Shown here piece by piece: positions 46,170 through 54,592 of a stretch of 64,000 bases of DNA; position 1 is the stretch's first letter; the number at the start of each line of letters is the position of its first letter. The stretch is taken from assembly GCF_003971195.1 (NCBI RefSeq), contig NZ_CP034593.1, positions 248,001 to 312,000 of the forward strand, written 5' to 3'. A program made the translations under genes and the position numbers. Below the pieces are notes generated by a model. The model was given only the letters and a program-made list of their open reading frames with translations, was not told the origin of the DNA and searched no databases. Source of the stretch: Flaviflexus ciconiae (GTDB lineage: Bacteria > Actinomycetota > Actinomycetes > Actinomycetales > Actinomycetaceae).

Positions 46170-49070
46170 CTAGAGGTGGCGGTTGAGGGCAGGGGTGTCC
46201 CTGCCGTCGCCGTCCCAGTCGCCAACGAGGATCGTGTCGGTAGACAATCCCAGCGTGATTTCCTGCTCGGCGTTGCCGCCGGTGTGGGCGTTGTTGATGA
46301 GGAAGACATTGTCGCGTCGTAGCGTAACAGTGTCGGTTCCGTCGCCGCTGAAGTCACCCGCGAATGCCTCATCGGATTCCCAGCCGTACCTGTACTCAAT
46401 ATCGGCGTTGCCACCGGTTAGAGCATTGTTGACGAAGAAGACCTTGCCACGGCGAACCGTGAAAGTATCCGAGTCGTTGCCGTCCCAGTCGCCGACAAGG
46501 ATTTCGTCGTTGTCGCGGCCGTACTTGAACTCGTGATCGGCGTTGCCACCAACCAGTTCGTTGTTCAGGTAGATGGTGTGGCCGCGGCGAACACCGAGGG
46601 TGTCGGTTCCGTCGCCGTCCCAGTCGCCGACGAGAATTTCGTCGTTGTCGCGGCCGTACTTGAACTCGTGATCGGCGTTGCCGCCAACCAGTTCGTTATT
46701 CAGGTAGAACGTGTGGCCACGGCGAACGCCGAGGGTATCGGTTCCGTTCCCATCCCAGTCACCAGCGAAGACCTGGTCGCCTTCCTTACCAAAAGCAATT
46801 GCCACGTCGTGGGTCTCGGACTCCCAGGAGTTGTAGAGGAAGAAGGCGTTACCGGTTGGTTCCGGTTCCGGAGCGGGCTCAACCTCGAGCTCAACAACGG
46901 CAGGCTCGGCGTCTGCCGAGACAGAAAGCGAGCCGTTGGTAGCGGCTGCGGAGGAGGACAGCGTCGCGGATTCCGCGGCGATGTCGTCCTCGGTGAGGGT
47001 GTACGTGCGGGACTCGCTAAGTGATTCTTCAGAGCCGAGCTCAGCGGCTTCAATCGCTCCGGTCACGTCGGTGAGGCGTACGTTGCCGGTGTTGGTGACG
47101 GTTGCGTCATAGGAGACGATGTCACCGGCCGAGTCGTAGCCGTCGCCATCGACATCTTCGATGCTGGCGACGGATAGGGCAACGGTGAGTTCGGGCAGAC
47201 GCTCGATCAGATCAACCTCGTCACCCACGATATCGAGCGACAGCGGCTCGAGACCGGCGCCTTCAACAGCCCAGGTGCTGGTTGGGAGGAAGAATCCATC
47301 AGCAAGCTCGTCGGCGTTGACCATGTGGAATGCTGTGGTGCAGGTATATCCGGCACCGGCGGGAAGCGTACGGTAGCGGCAGTTTCCAGCACCATCATCC
47401 GGAACGAACGGATAGAAGTCACCAGCCGTTGGATAGGTCGTCTGGGTAACGTTCGATTCGGAGTCAACTCGGAAGTGGTAGTTCAGCCTCTCACCCTCGG
47501 TGTAGGGATCGACTGCCACGTCACGAGTGGAGTCACCCGGGTAGCCCTCGATGTTTGCCCCGAGAGTCGGTGCGGCGCCTTCGAGGACCGTAACTGTCGC
47601 GTCACCGCGCAGGCTGTATTCACCGGCGGAGATGAGAATATCGCCGTTTTGCACCTGGCCGTCGGCGGTCCAGATCGGGATATCGACGTCGAGAGTGACC
47701 TCGACGGATTCGCCGGGCGCCAGCTCTGAGAACTTGGCCTCTGTGGCCGACCATCCCGAACCAAGATCCGCGGTAACGGTTCCTGCTGGCATGGCCTTGT
47801 CGTCATCGTTGTTGATCGTGAAGGTCAGCGGAACGGTGTCGCCAGCATTGCCTTCGGAAGCGGTGTCAGCGAACGAGGCGCAGAATGGCTTGAGCCAGTC
47901 CTCGTCGAAGTCGCCGTAGAGAATCTCCGAGTTGGCGCCCTCGTAGACAACGCCGTAGGTGCCATCGTCGAGTGCAACGAGGTCGGAGTAGGAGTGGCCG
48001 CCGGGCTCGTAGGTTTTAGATACGGGCCAGGTCTGACCGTCGTCGCACGAGTAGCGAACCGTGCCGTTCGTACGGCTCGTGGCATTCGCATTCGAGAACA
48101 GGAGTTCCTTTGCCTCGAGCGAACCGGCCTCGGCGCCCGGGTTCATTTGAATGATCGATGCGTTATTCCGGGGATCAAGAAGCGTGTGGTCGAGCTCTGG
48201 CTCGGACCAGCTATGCCCACCGTCGTCCGAGTAGGCAACCCAGCGCGCGGTGTGGGTATGGTGGGCACGAGAGTTCATCATGAGCCTGCCATCGGACAGC
48301 TCAACGACCTTGTTCTCATCCATAAGGGAACCGACCGGTTCACCCATCTGCCACGTTTCACCGTGATCATCAGAGTATACGGAGTACGCGACAACTGCTC
48401 CGGAACGTACCTGGCCAGCGTACTGCTGGACAAGACGACCCGCGTATTCACCCCGGGTGATCTGGATTCCGTGACCGGATGTGGCGAACTGGCCGCGCAT
48501 GTTCTCCGGCTTGACCACATCGGTGATCAGGCGGTGCTCCCAGGTCACGCCGTTATCTGTCGACACCGATACCTCGGCCGAGATAACGTCACGGTCCTCG
48601 TCGTCGTTACCGTAGACGCTTCCCCAAAAACCCTGGTCCTTCGAGAAAACGTGGAAGTTGAACAGGGTGTTTGTTTCAGCGTCGTAAACGTACGAAGGAT
48701 CGGAATAGCCAAGCTTGTTCTCGCCGGTCTTGCCAGCGTGAACAACGGTCTGCTCCTCCCAGGTCTTTCCACCATCCGTTGAGCGGCGCTGCAGGATGGA
48801 GTTCGGTCCGGGGGAGTCCGCGCCGGTTGGCCGTCCGTCGTAAGAAATCAGCAGATCGCCGTTGTTGAGCTGAATGATCGCGGGAATGCGGTAGTTCGGG
48901 AACACCCCATCGCCACCCAGGGCGATACGCAACGTCGTGAATTCCTCGGCGGCGGCCTCATCCTCCGCCATCGCAGGAATCCCGGCAAACGTCGAAGCAA
49001 GAAGTGCGACACCTGCCCCTGCACTCAAGAATCTCCGCCGTGCTGTTTTTGGCCTGTGCTTTATAGCCAC
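46170..49070 (-). CDS. Secreted sialidase with C-terminal FG-GAP-like repeats
   Basis: 966-aa exported GH33 exo-alpha-sialidase releasing sialic acid from glycans. The signal has a twin-arginine motif (RRRFLSAGAG) and probable cleavage after AMA. Catalytic propeller (about 45-410): NYRIPAI (Arg-Ile-Pro) and Asp boxes STDGGKTW, STDNGVTW, SDDHGETW, SDDGGHSW. Then NEW3/CARDB-like beta domains (about 420-735), a Glu/Pro linker and five 45-residue repeats (about 740-966) with GDWDGDGTDTLGVRRG. No LPxTG anchor. GTG start behind GAGGAGGT. Confidence 0.9.
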   Translation of the reverse strand: MAIKHRPKTARRRFLSAGAGVALLASTFAGIPAMAEDEAAAEEFTTLRIALGGDGVFPNYRIPAIIQLNNGDLLISYDGRPTGADSPGPNSILQRRSTDGGKTWEEQTVVHAGKTGENKLGYSDPSYVYDAETNTLFNFHVFSKDQGFWGSVYGNDDEDRDVISAEVSVSTDNGVTWEHRLITDVVKPENMRGQFATSGHGIQITRGEYAGRLVQQYAGQVRSGAVVAYSVYSDDHGETWQMGEPVGSLMDENKVVELSDGRLMMNSRAHHTHTARWVAYSDDGGHSWSEPELDHTLLDPRNNASIIQMNPGAEAGSLEAKELLFSNANATSRTNGTVRYSCDDGQTWPVSKTYEPGGHSYSDLVALDDGTYGVVYEGANSEILYGDFDEDWLKPFCASFADTASEGNAGDTVPLTFTINNDDDKAMPAGTVTADLGSGWSATEAKFSELAPGESVEVTLDVDIPIWTADGQVQNGDILISAGEYSLRGDATVTVLEGAAPTLGANIEGYPGDSTRDVAVDPYTEGERLNYHFRVDSESNVTQTTYPTAGDFYPFVPDDGAGNCRYRTLPAGAGYTCTTAFHMVNADELADGFFLPTSTWAVEGAGLEPLSLDIVGDEVDLIERLPELTVALSVASIEDVDGDGYDSAGDIVSYDATVTNTGNVRLTDVTGAIEAAELGSEESLSESRTYTLTEDDIAAESATLSSSAAATNGSLSVSADAEPAVVELEVEPAPEPEPTGNAFFLYNSWESETHDVAIAFGKEGDQVFAGDWDGNGTDTLGVRRGHTFYLNNELVGGNADHEFKYGRDNDEILVGDWDGDGTDTLGVRRGHTIYLNNELVGGNADHEFKYGRDNDEILVGDWDGNDSDTFTVRRGKVFFVNNALTGGNADIEYRYGWESDEAFAGDFSGDGTDTVTLRRDNVFLINNAHTGGNAEQEITLGLSTDTILVGDWDGDGRDTPALNRHL
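46486..46755 (-). repeat. Two near-identical 135-bp units in the sialidase tail
   Basis: Units 46486-46620 and 46621-46755 differ at few positions and code for the repeat containing FYLNNELVGGNADHEFKYGR / IYLNNELVGGNADHEFKYGR. More diverged copies flank them. DNA similarity this high suggests recent duplication and potential copy-number change. Confidence 0.85.
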
Positions 49071-49140
49071 AGGTACCTCCTCGTCGTGTGGTCTGTCGGC
49101 AACGCTGCCGACCGTGCAGATATCCGACACATGAGACTTC

Positions 49141-49155
49141 AGATGTCAGACATCT
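49141..49155. promoter_or_regulatory. Perfect 15-bp palindrome upstream of the sialidase
   Basis: AGATGTC-A-GACATCT, 71 bases before the sialidase start codon. Its size and position suit an operator. No dedicated regulator gene is adjacent. Confidence 0.5.
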
Positions 49156-49543
49156 TCTGAGCAGTGTAATTCGGACAACAGCAATATGCGACCGCTAGCA
49201 CGAATGACGTACTGCCTGCGACGATATTGTGCATACGCTAGGTAGTTAACAGATTTCACTGCTATGAGGTGCAGTGGAAATTTTCTCGGTCGCATCAGCT
49301 GACCTGGGAGGATGGGGCGTCAGTAGCGCTATTTGAGCGTGTCGCTACTGTCGGATTCTTGCCCTCGCGCCGGAGCCTCCCAAACGCGTGTGTAGGTATA
49401 GCAAGATGGTTGCCCTGGTGATACTAAAGCGGCGCAAGAGGAACCTGCGCCGTGAGGCAAGGAAAAGGTAACTGCGCCGCGAAGGAGGGAAAAGTGGTAA
49501 ACGAGCGGGCTGAGGGGTGTGCTCACCCTTCAGGGAGGGATGT
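49156..49543. other. Long gap upstream of the sialidase, no gene seen
   Basis: The 473 bases between the sialidase and the next GNAT gene (both leftward) hold the palindrome at 49141-49155 and a small stem CGGCGCA / TGCGCCG (49430-49452). The short open frames here look random. The sialidase promoter presumably lies nearest the palindrome. Confidence 0.4.
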
Positions 49544-50116
49544 TTACTCTGCTGGGTCGAGGACGGTGTACCAGCACTGCTCGGTCACGGTGCCGGTGCC
49601 GAGGTCGAGGTTGCGCTGGATGCCGCGAGGTGCGAAGCCTGCGCCCTGGAAGAAGCGGGTTTTTGCCTCGTCACCAACCATGATCCACACCTGCATCTCC
49701 TCAGCCTTGTCCTGTTCGGCAAACTCTGCGATTGCGGCAAGGAGGCGCGAGCCGTGGCCCTTGCGGCCGTTATTGCGGGGAACCTCGAGGGCAAGGATCT
49801 CAATGGTGCCGGGATTATCTTCGGCGTCGCCGATCATGGCCTGGTCGGCGGGGGCGATTGCGGCGAATCCCACTATTGCTGCCCCTTCAACGGCGGTCAG
49901 GGTCCGGTACGCCGGTGACGGTGGGGCGGAGATTGAGTCAGACCAGCCCTTCGCGAGTGCCTCACTAGTCAGCTGCGCTGAGACCTCCGCGGGGAGGTCG
50001 TGGCCGAGCGCTGCGGCCAGTGTCGCCTTCATCGTCGTTGCATGCATATCACCGAGGAACGGCACATCGGAGATGATGGCGGGTCGGACAAAGGAATCAG
50101 GAAGAGCTTGAGTCAC
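49544..50116 (-). CDS. GNAT-family N-acetyltransferase
   Basis: 190-aa GNAT protein: core VEGAAIVGFAAIAPA, IEILALEVPRNNGRKGHGSR then LLAAIAEFAEQ (acetyl-CoA loop NNGRKGHGSRL), and RFFQGAGFAPRG, ending LGTGTVTEQCWYTV. GTG start. Leftward, divergent from dapA. Substrate unknown; no membrane or signal segment. Confidence 0.88.
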   Translation of the reverse strand: MTQALPDSFVRPAIISDVPFLGDMHATTMKATLAAALGHDLPAEVSAQLTSEALAKGWSDSISAPPSPAYRTLTAVEGAAIVGFAAIAPADQAMIGDAEDNPGTIEILALEVPRNNGRKGHGSRLLAAIAEFAEQDKAEEMQVWIMVGDEAKTRFFQGAGFAPRGIQRNLDLGTGTVTEQCWYTVLDPAE

Positions 50117-50372
50117 CAGGCCAGCCTATCGATCCTGCGGCCAAGGGTCCATGTGGCCCCGGTGAGATGTGAAGATTCTCGGTCACCACGACGCGACGCA
50201 TCCGTTCGTCGACAAATGAGGCTGTCTTCTAGTCAAAGAGGTGATCCAGCGGAGCTGAATAGGCGTATATCCGAACCATTTGGCTGGTCAGATTGGGTGA
50301 AAAGGTGTCCATATGTTCGACACTTGGGACCGTTGGCGCCGATCCGCCGGATAAAAGATCTAGGATGTCCCC

Positions 50373-51271
50373 ATGGGTAGTACACCGTCACGCACATTTG
50401 GCTCCGTCGGAGTGGCCATGGCAACGCCATTCGCCCCGATGGTTCACTGGACATTGAATCGGCCCGCAAGCTCGCGGACCACCTCGTAGGCGAGGGTGTT
50501 GATCTGATCGTCCTCTCTGGCACGACCGGTGAGTCGCCGACGACTCACCAGCCTGAGAAGGACGAGCTTGTCACCGAGGTCGTTGCCGAGGTTGGCGACC
50601 GCGCCATGGTGATCGCGGGCGCTGGTTCTAACGACACCGCGCACGGCGTCAGGATCGCGAAGGGCGCAGCCAAGTGCGGTGCCCAGGGCCTCCTTATCGT
50701 CTCGCCCTACTATTCCCGTCCCTCCCAGGAGGGCATCTACCAGCACATCACCGCGATCGCGGCCTCGACGGAACTGCCCGTCATGGTCTACGACATCCCG
50801 GGCCGCACGGGTGTGCGGATCTCTGACGAGACATTTGATCGTCTCGCGGAAAACCCGAAGATCAAGGCAGTGAAGGACGCCGTAGGCGACCTGCCGAACG
50901 GTATCGCCACCTCCCGACGCACCGGCCTCGAATACTACTCGGGCGATGATGCTCTCAACCTGCCGTGGCTGACCATTGGTGGCTCGGGCGTCGTCTCGGT
51001 TGTTGGACACATCGGCGGTAGGCGTTACCGCGACATGATTGATGCTGTTGACGCCGGGGATTACGCCAAGGCGCAGCAGATCGACGATGAGATTCATCCG
51101 CTTGTCAACGCGATCATGGGTGGCGGCCAGGGTGCGGTTATGGCGAAGGAAGCACTCGCCATGACCGGGGTGATCCCGCACGCCACGGTGCGTCTGCCGC
51201 TCGTTGGTGCCAGCCAGAACGAACTTGACTCGCTGCGCCGAGTCCTCCAGGTTCAGGGCTACCTCAACTAA
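50373..51271 (+). CDS. dapA: 4-hydroxy-tetrahydrodipicolinate synthase, frameshifted
   Basis: Condenses pyruvate with aspartate semialdehyde in lysine/diaminopimelate synthesis. It is a TIM barrel with GTTGESPTT, YSRPSQEG and VYDIPGRTG; the Schiff-base lysine is in KIKAVKDAVGD. The N-terminus from ATG 50373 reads GVAMATPFAP then goes out of frame at the C-run 50434-50437. Adding one C gives MATPFAPDGSLDIESARKL and a normal 299-aa enzyme. Without that, only a protein from 50606 is open. Same signature as rseP and infB, so probably an assembly error. Confidence 0.92.
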
Positions 51272-51367
51272 CCTTCCCGGAACCGTAGGGCGGGAATAGC
51301 TATCTGACGCGGGGCGGTACGAACAATGTTCTTACCACCCCGGGACCCTCTGTCCATGCGTGGCACA

Positions 51368-51405
51368 AACTCAAGAGAGCAAAGTGAACTCAAGAGAGCA
51401 AAGTG
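51368..51405 (+). repeat. 19-bp tandem duplication over the rnj start
   Basis: AACTCAAGAGAGCAAAGTG occurs twice head to tail (51368-51386, 51387-51405). Each copy carries a purine-rich stretch and a GTG; only the second GTG is in the RNase J frame. Confidence 0.85.
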
Positions 51406-53148
51406 AACGGGCCCCAGGCCCGCCATGTATCGAATCCGTTCCGTTCATGGGACAATGACGACGTGAATTACGCTCGACCTGATCTTCAGACACCCGCCCC
51501 CCTCAAGAAGAACGCCCTGAGAATTGTCCCTCTCGGCGGTCTTGGCGAGGTTGGGCGCAACATGACCGTTTTCGAGATCAACGGACGCCTGCTCGTCGTT
51601 GACTGCGGCGTCCTGTTCCCCGAAGAGGTCCAGCCCGGCGTCGACCTTATCCTTCCCGACTTCGAATACATCGAGGACCGTCTCGACGACATCGAGGCCA
51701 TTATCCTCACGCACGGTCACGAGGACCACATTGGCGCCGTCCCGTACCTGTTGCGACTCAAGAACGACATTCCCGTCGTTGGTTCCCAGCTCACCCTTGC
51801 CTTCATTGAGGCCAAGTTGCAGGAGCACCGAATCACGCCCTACACCCTCCAGGTTGCCGAGGGTGATGTCGAAGAATTCGGCCCGTTCGAGGTCGAGTTT
51901 GTCGCCGTTAACCACTCGATCCCGGACGCGCTCGCCGCAATGATCCGCACTGTTGCCGGCAACGTTCTTATCACCGGTGACTTCAAGATGGACCAGCTGC
52001 CGCTCGATCGCAGGATCACCGACCTCCGGGCCTTCGCTCGCCTCGGTGAAGAGGGTGTCGACCTGTTCATGACGGACTCGACGAACGCCGAGGTCCCCGG
52101 TTTCACAACCTCCGAGGTTGAGATCGGCCCGGTGCTCAAGCAGGTGTTTGCGGGAGCTACGGGACAGATCGTCGTTGCTTCCTTCGCGTCCCACGTGCAC
52201 CGCGTCCAGCAGGTCCTCGATGCTGCCGCGGCAAACAACCGCGTCGTCACCTTCGTCGGACGCTCCATGGTCCGTAACATGGGGATTGCGTCAGATCTCG
52301 GCTACCTCGACGTCCCCGACGGGGTCCTTGTTGACCTGAAGAAGATCACGGACTACCCGGAGTCCAAGCGCGTGTACATGTCGACGGGCTCCCAGGGTGA
52401 GCCGATGGCGGTGCTGTCCCGGATCGCGAACGAGAACCACCCGAAGATCTCGGTGGGCCCCGGCGACACGGTCGTCTTTGCTTCCTCCCTTATCCCCGGC
52501 AACGAGAACTCCGTCTTCCGTCTCATCAACGGGCTCATGAGGCTCGGTTCCAAGGTGGTCCACCAGGGGAGCGCCCGTGTGCACGTTTCCGGGCACGCCT
52601 CCGCTGGTGAGCTTCTCTACTGCTACAACATTGTTCAGCCCACGGCGGTTATGCCGATCCACGGGGAAATCCGCCACCTGGTGGCAAACGGTGCGCTCGC
52701 GGTCAAGACCGGCGTCCCAGCCGAGAACATCATGCTTGCAGAGGACGGCGTTGTCGTTGACCTCGTTGACGGCGAGGCCTCGATCGTGGGTGCGGTGCCC
52801 TGCGGCTACGTCTACGTCGACGGCTCCTCCGTTGGTGACCTGACCGAGGCCGAGCTCAAGGACCGCAGGATCCTCTCCGAGGAGGGCTTCGTTGCCATCT
52901 TCGCTGTCGTTGATCCCTCGAAGAAGGAAATCGTTTCTGGCCCCCACATCCAGGCTCGTGCCATGGCGGAAGATGATGAGGTGTTCGAGAAGGTCCTTCC
53001 CGAAGTGACCCAGGCACTCCAGGACGCCCTTGATGATGGTGATGACTCCTACCAGATGCAGCAGGCAATGCGCCGGGCTATTGGTCGCTGGGTCTCTCGC
53101 AGGCTCCGCCGCCGCCCCATGATTGTCCCCACCGTCATCGAGGTCTGA
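51403..53148 (+). CDS. rnj: Ribonuclease J
   Basis: 581-aa metallo-beta-lactamase/beta-CASP RNase with endo- and 5'-3' exonuclease activity. Zinc motif LTHGHEDHIGAVPYLL, then VNHSIPDALA, LITGDFKMD, beta-CASP motifs TDSTNAEVPG and SGHASAGELL, and IHGEIRHL. The C-terminal domain ends RRLRRRPMIVPTVIEV. GTG start within the duplicated segment; a second GTG twenty codons on (VNYARPDL) is possible. Follows dapA as in most actinobacteria. Confidence 0.94.
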   Translation: MNGPQARHVSNPFRSWDNDDVNYARPDLQTPAPLKKNALRIVPLGGLGEVGRNMTVFEINGRLLVVDCGVLFPEEVQPGVDLILPDFEYIEDRLDDIEAIILTHGHEDHIGAVPYLLRLKNDIPVVGSQLTLAFIEAKLQEHRITPYTLQVAEGDVEEFGPFEVEFVAVNHSIPDALAAMIRTVAGNVLITGDFKMDQLPLDRRITDLRAFARLGEEGVDLFMTDSTNAEVPGFTTSEVEIGPVLKQVFAGATGQIVVASFASHVHRVQQVLDAAAANNRVVTFVGRSMVRNMGIASDLGYLDVPDGVLVDLKKITDYPESKRVYMSTGSQGEPMAVLSRIANENHPKISVGPGDTVVFASSLIPGNENSVFRLINGLMRLGSKVVHQGSARVHVSGHASAGELLYCYNIVQPTAVMPIHGEIRHLVANGALAVKTGVPAENIMLAEDGVVVDLVDGEASIVGAVPCGYVYVDGSSVGDLTEAELKDRRILSEEGFVAIFAVVDPSKKEIVSGPHIQARAMAEDDEVFEKVLPEVTQALQDALDDGDDSYQMQQAMRRAIGRWVSRRLRRRPMIVPTVIEV

Positions 53149-53239
53149 GCACGGACAAAACTAGCAACGAGGAGCTTTTCCGGATCCAAGCTCCGCGATC
53201 CTCAGGACCCGAGAAGTTGCCCGAGATACTGGAGAGGTT

Positions 53240-53259
53240 GGCCGCCCCGCGGGGCGGCC
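53240..53259. terminator. Terminator after rnj
   Basis: Uninterrupted 20-base palindrome GGCCGCCCCGCGGGGCGGCC; in RNA it would fold as a short-loop hairpin flanked by GAGG / CCTC pairing. Confidence 0.6.
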
Positions 53260-53407
53260 TCCCTGTTTGCTTGGTTCTTTATGGATACTGATGAGCCGAT
53301 CCGCCGCGCCGAACCGAACACCTTCCTAGATCGTTGCGAGGCCTCTAGGATGGGTGAAAAGGACACGGTCCTTTCCTGGTGAACATCGTGGTTCGTAGGA
53401 GGTTGCA

Positions 53408-54433
53408 GTGACCCAGTTTGTTGGCGTTGAGAATATGGTGCGATGGATCCAGCGTGACGGCGTGGAACCAATCATCGTGAAAATGGTGGGTGCACTCGAA
53501 CAGGACTTCGCGCGGTGGGAACAGTTCGAGAGGACCCCACGGCTCGCCTCGCACTCGCCGATCGGCGTCATCGAGCTCATGCCAACGACCGACGGGGAAC
53601 AGTACTCGTTCAAGTACGTCAACGGACATCCCTCCAACCCTGCAAGAGGTTTCCAAACCGTGACGGCATTCGGTGCGCTCGCGGATGTCGACAATGGTTA
53701 TCCCGTCTTCGTTGCGGAGATGACGCTCCTGACGGCTATGCGAACTGCGGCGATCTCGGCCATGGTTGCCAAGCACCTGGCGCCCACAAACTCGCAAACC
53801 ATGGCGATGATTGGAACGGGTAGCCAGGCGGAGTTCCAGGCGCTTGCCATGAGGGGAACACTCGGAATTGAGAACCTTGTCGTGTACGACGTGGATCCGG
53901 GTGCCGTGGAGAAGTTCTGGCGGAACATGGAACCCCTGGGATTCTCAATTACGTCCTGCTCGAGCACCTCGGAGGCCATTCTCGGTGCCGACATCATTAC
54001 GACCTGCACGGCAGACAAGCAGCTAGCGACAGTCCTGCACTCCAACCAGGTGGCCCCGGGCGTACACATCAACGCGATTGGCGGTGACTGCCCCGGCAAG
54101 ACGGAACTCGATGTCGAGATCCTCCGTGGAGGTTCGGTCTTCGTTGAGTTTGAGGAACAAACGAGAATCGAGGGTGAAATCCAGCAGATGGATGCTGACT
54201 CCCCGGTGACGGAGTTCTGGAAGGTCTTAACCGGGGACCACCCGGGGCGGGTCTCGGACGAGGAAATCACGATCTTCGACTCCGTCGGCTTCGCTATCGC
54301 TGACTTTGTGGCACTCAAGGTCTGCCAGGCTGAGACCGCGGGAACCGACCTACAAGCCAAAATCGACATCATTGCCGAACCGGACGACCCGAAGGACCTG
54401 TTCTCCCTCCTCAAAATAAACGCACCTGTGTAG
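53408..54433 (+). CDS. Ornithine cyclodeaminase/mu-crystallin family protein
   Basis: 341-aa NAD(P)-dependent enzyme family. Substrate part: FKYVNGHPSNPARGFQTV and FVAEMTLLTAMRTAAISAM. Rossmann fold: AMIGTGSQAEFQALAM. GVHINAIGGDCPGKTELD completes the family core. Relatives deaminate ornithine to proline or reduce/oxidise imino acids; the precise substrate is not decided here. GTG start behind AGGAGG. Single gene between rnj and ftsK, with no catabolic neighbours. Confidence 0.87.
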   Translation: MTQFVGVENMVRWIQRDGVEPIIVKMVGALEQDFARWEQFERTPRLASHSPIGVIELMPTTDGEQYSFKYVNGHPSNPARGFQTVTAFGALADVDNGYPVFVAEMTLLTAMRTAAISAMVAKHLAPTNSQTMAMIGTGSQAEFQALAMRGTLGIENLVVYDVDPGAVEKFWRNMEPLGFSITSCSSTSEAILGADIITTCTADKQLATVLHSNQVAPGVHINAIGGDCPGKTELDVEILRGGSVFVEFEEQTRIEGEIQQMDADSPVTEFWKVLTGDHPGRVSDEEITIFDSVGFAIADFVALKVCQAETAGTDLQAKIDIIAEPDDPKDLFSLLKINAPV

Positions 54434-54592
54434 TCTGCTCGATTCCGCTAACTCCCTGACTTGTGGGGCTTTCTAGCGGCCTCGCCCTGCAGTTTAAGGC
54501 CGATGTTTCAGGGTGGGGATGGTTGCGAGCTGGCGTCGTTGTGGGGTTTTTCGTGTCAGTGAGAAAAACCGCTAAGGGCACAGAATCGGCGC

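Noticed and set aside
46486..46980. CRISPR-like array in the regular repeats
   Set aside because: The repeats are in frame, 135 bp long without unique spacers, and code for FG-GAP-like protein blades.
49329..49526. 65-codon leftward frame in the sialidase upstream gap
   Set aside because: No ribosome-binding site, random composition, no neighbouring conservation visible.
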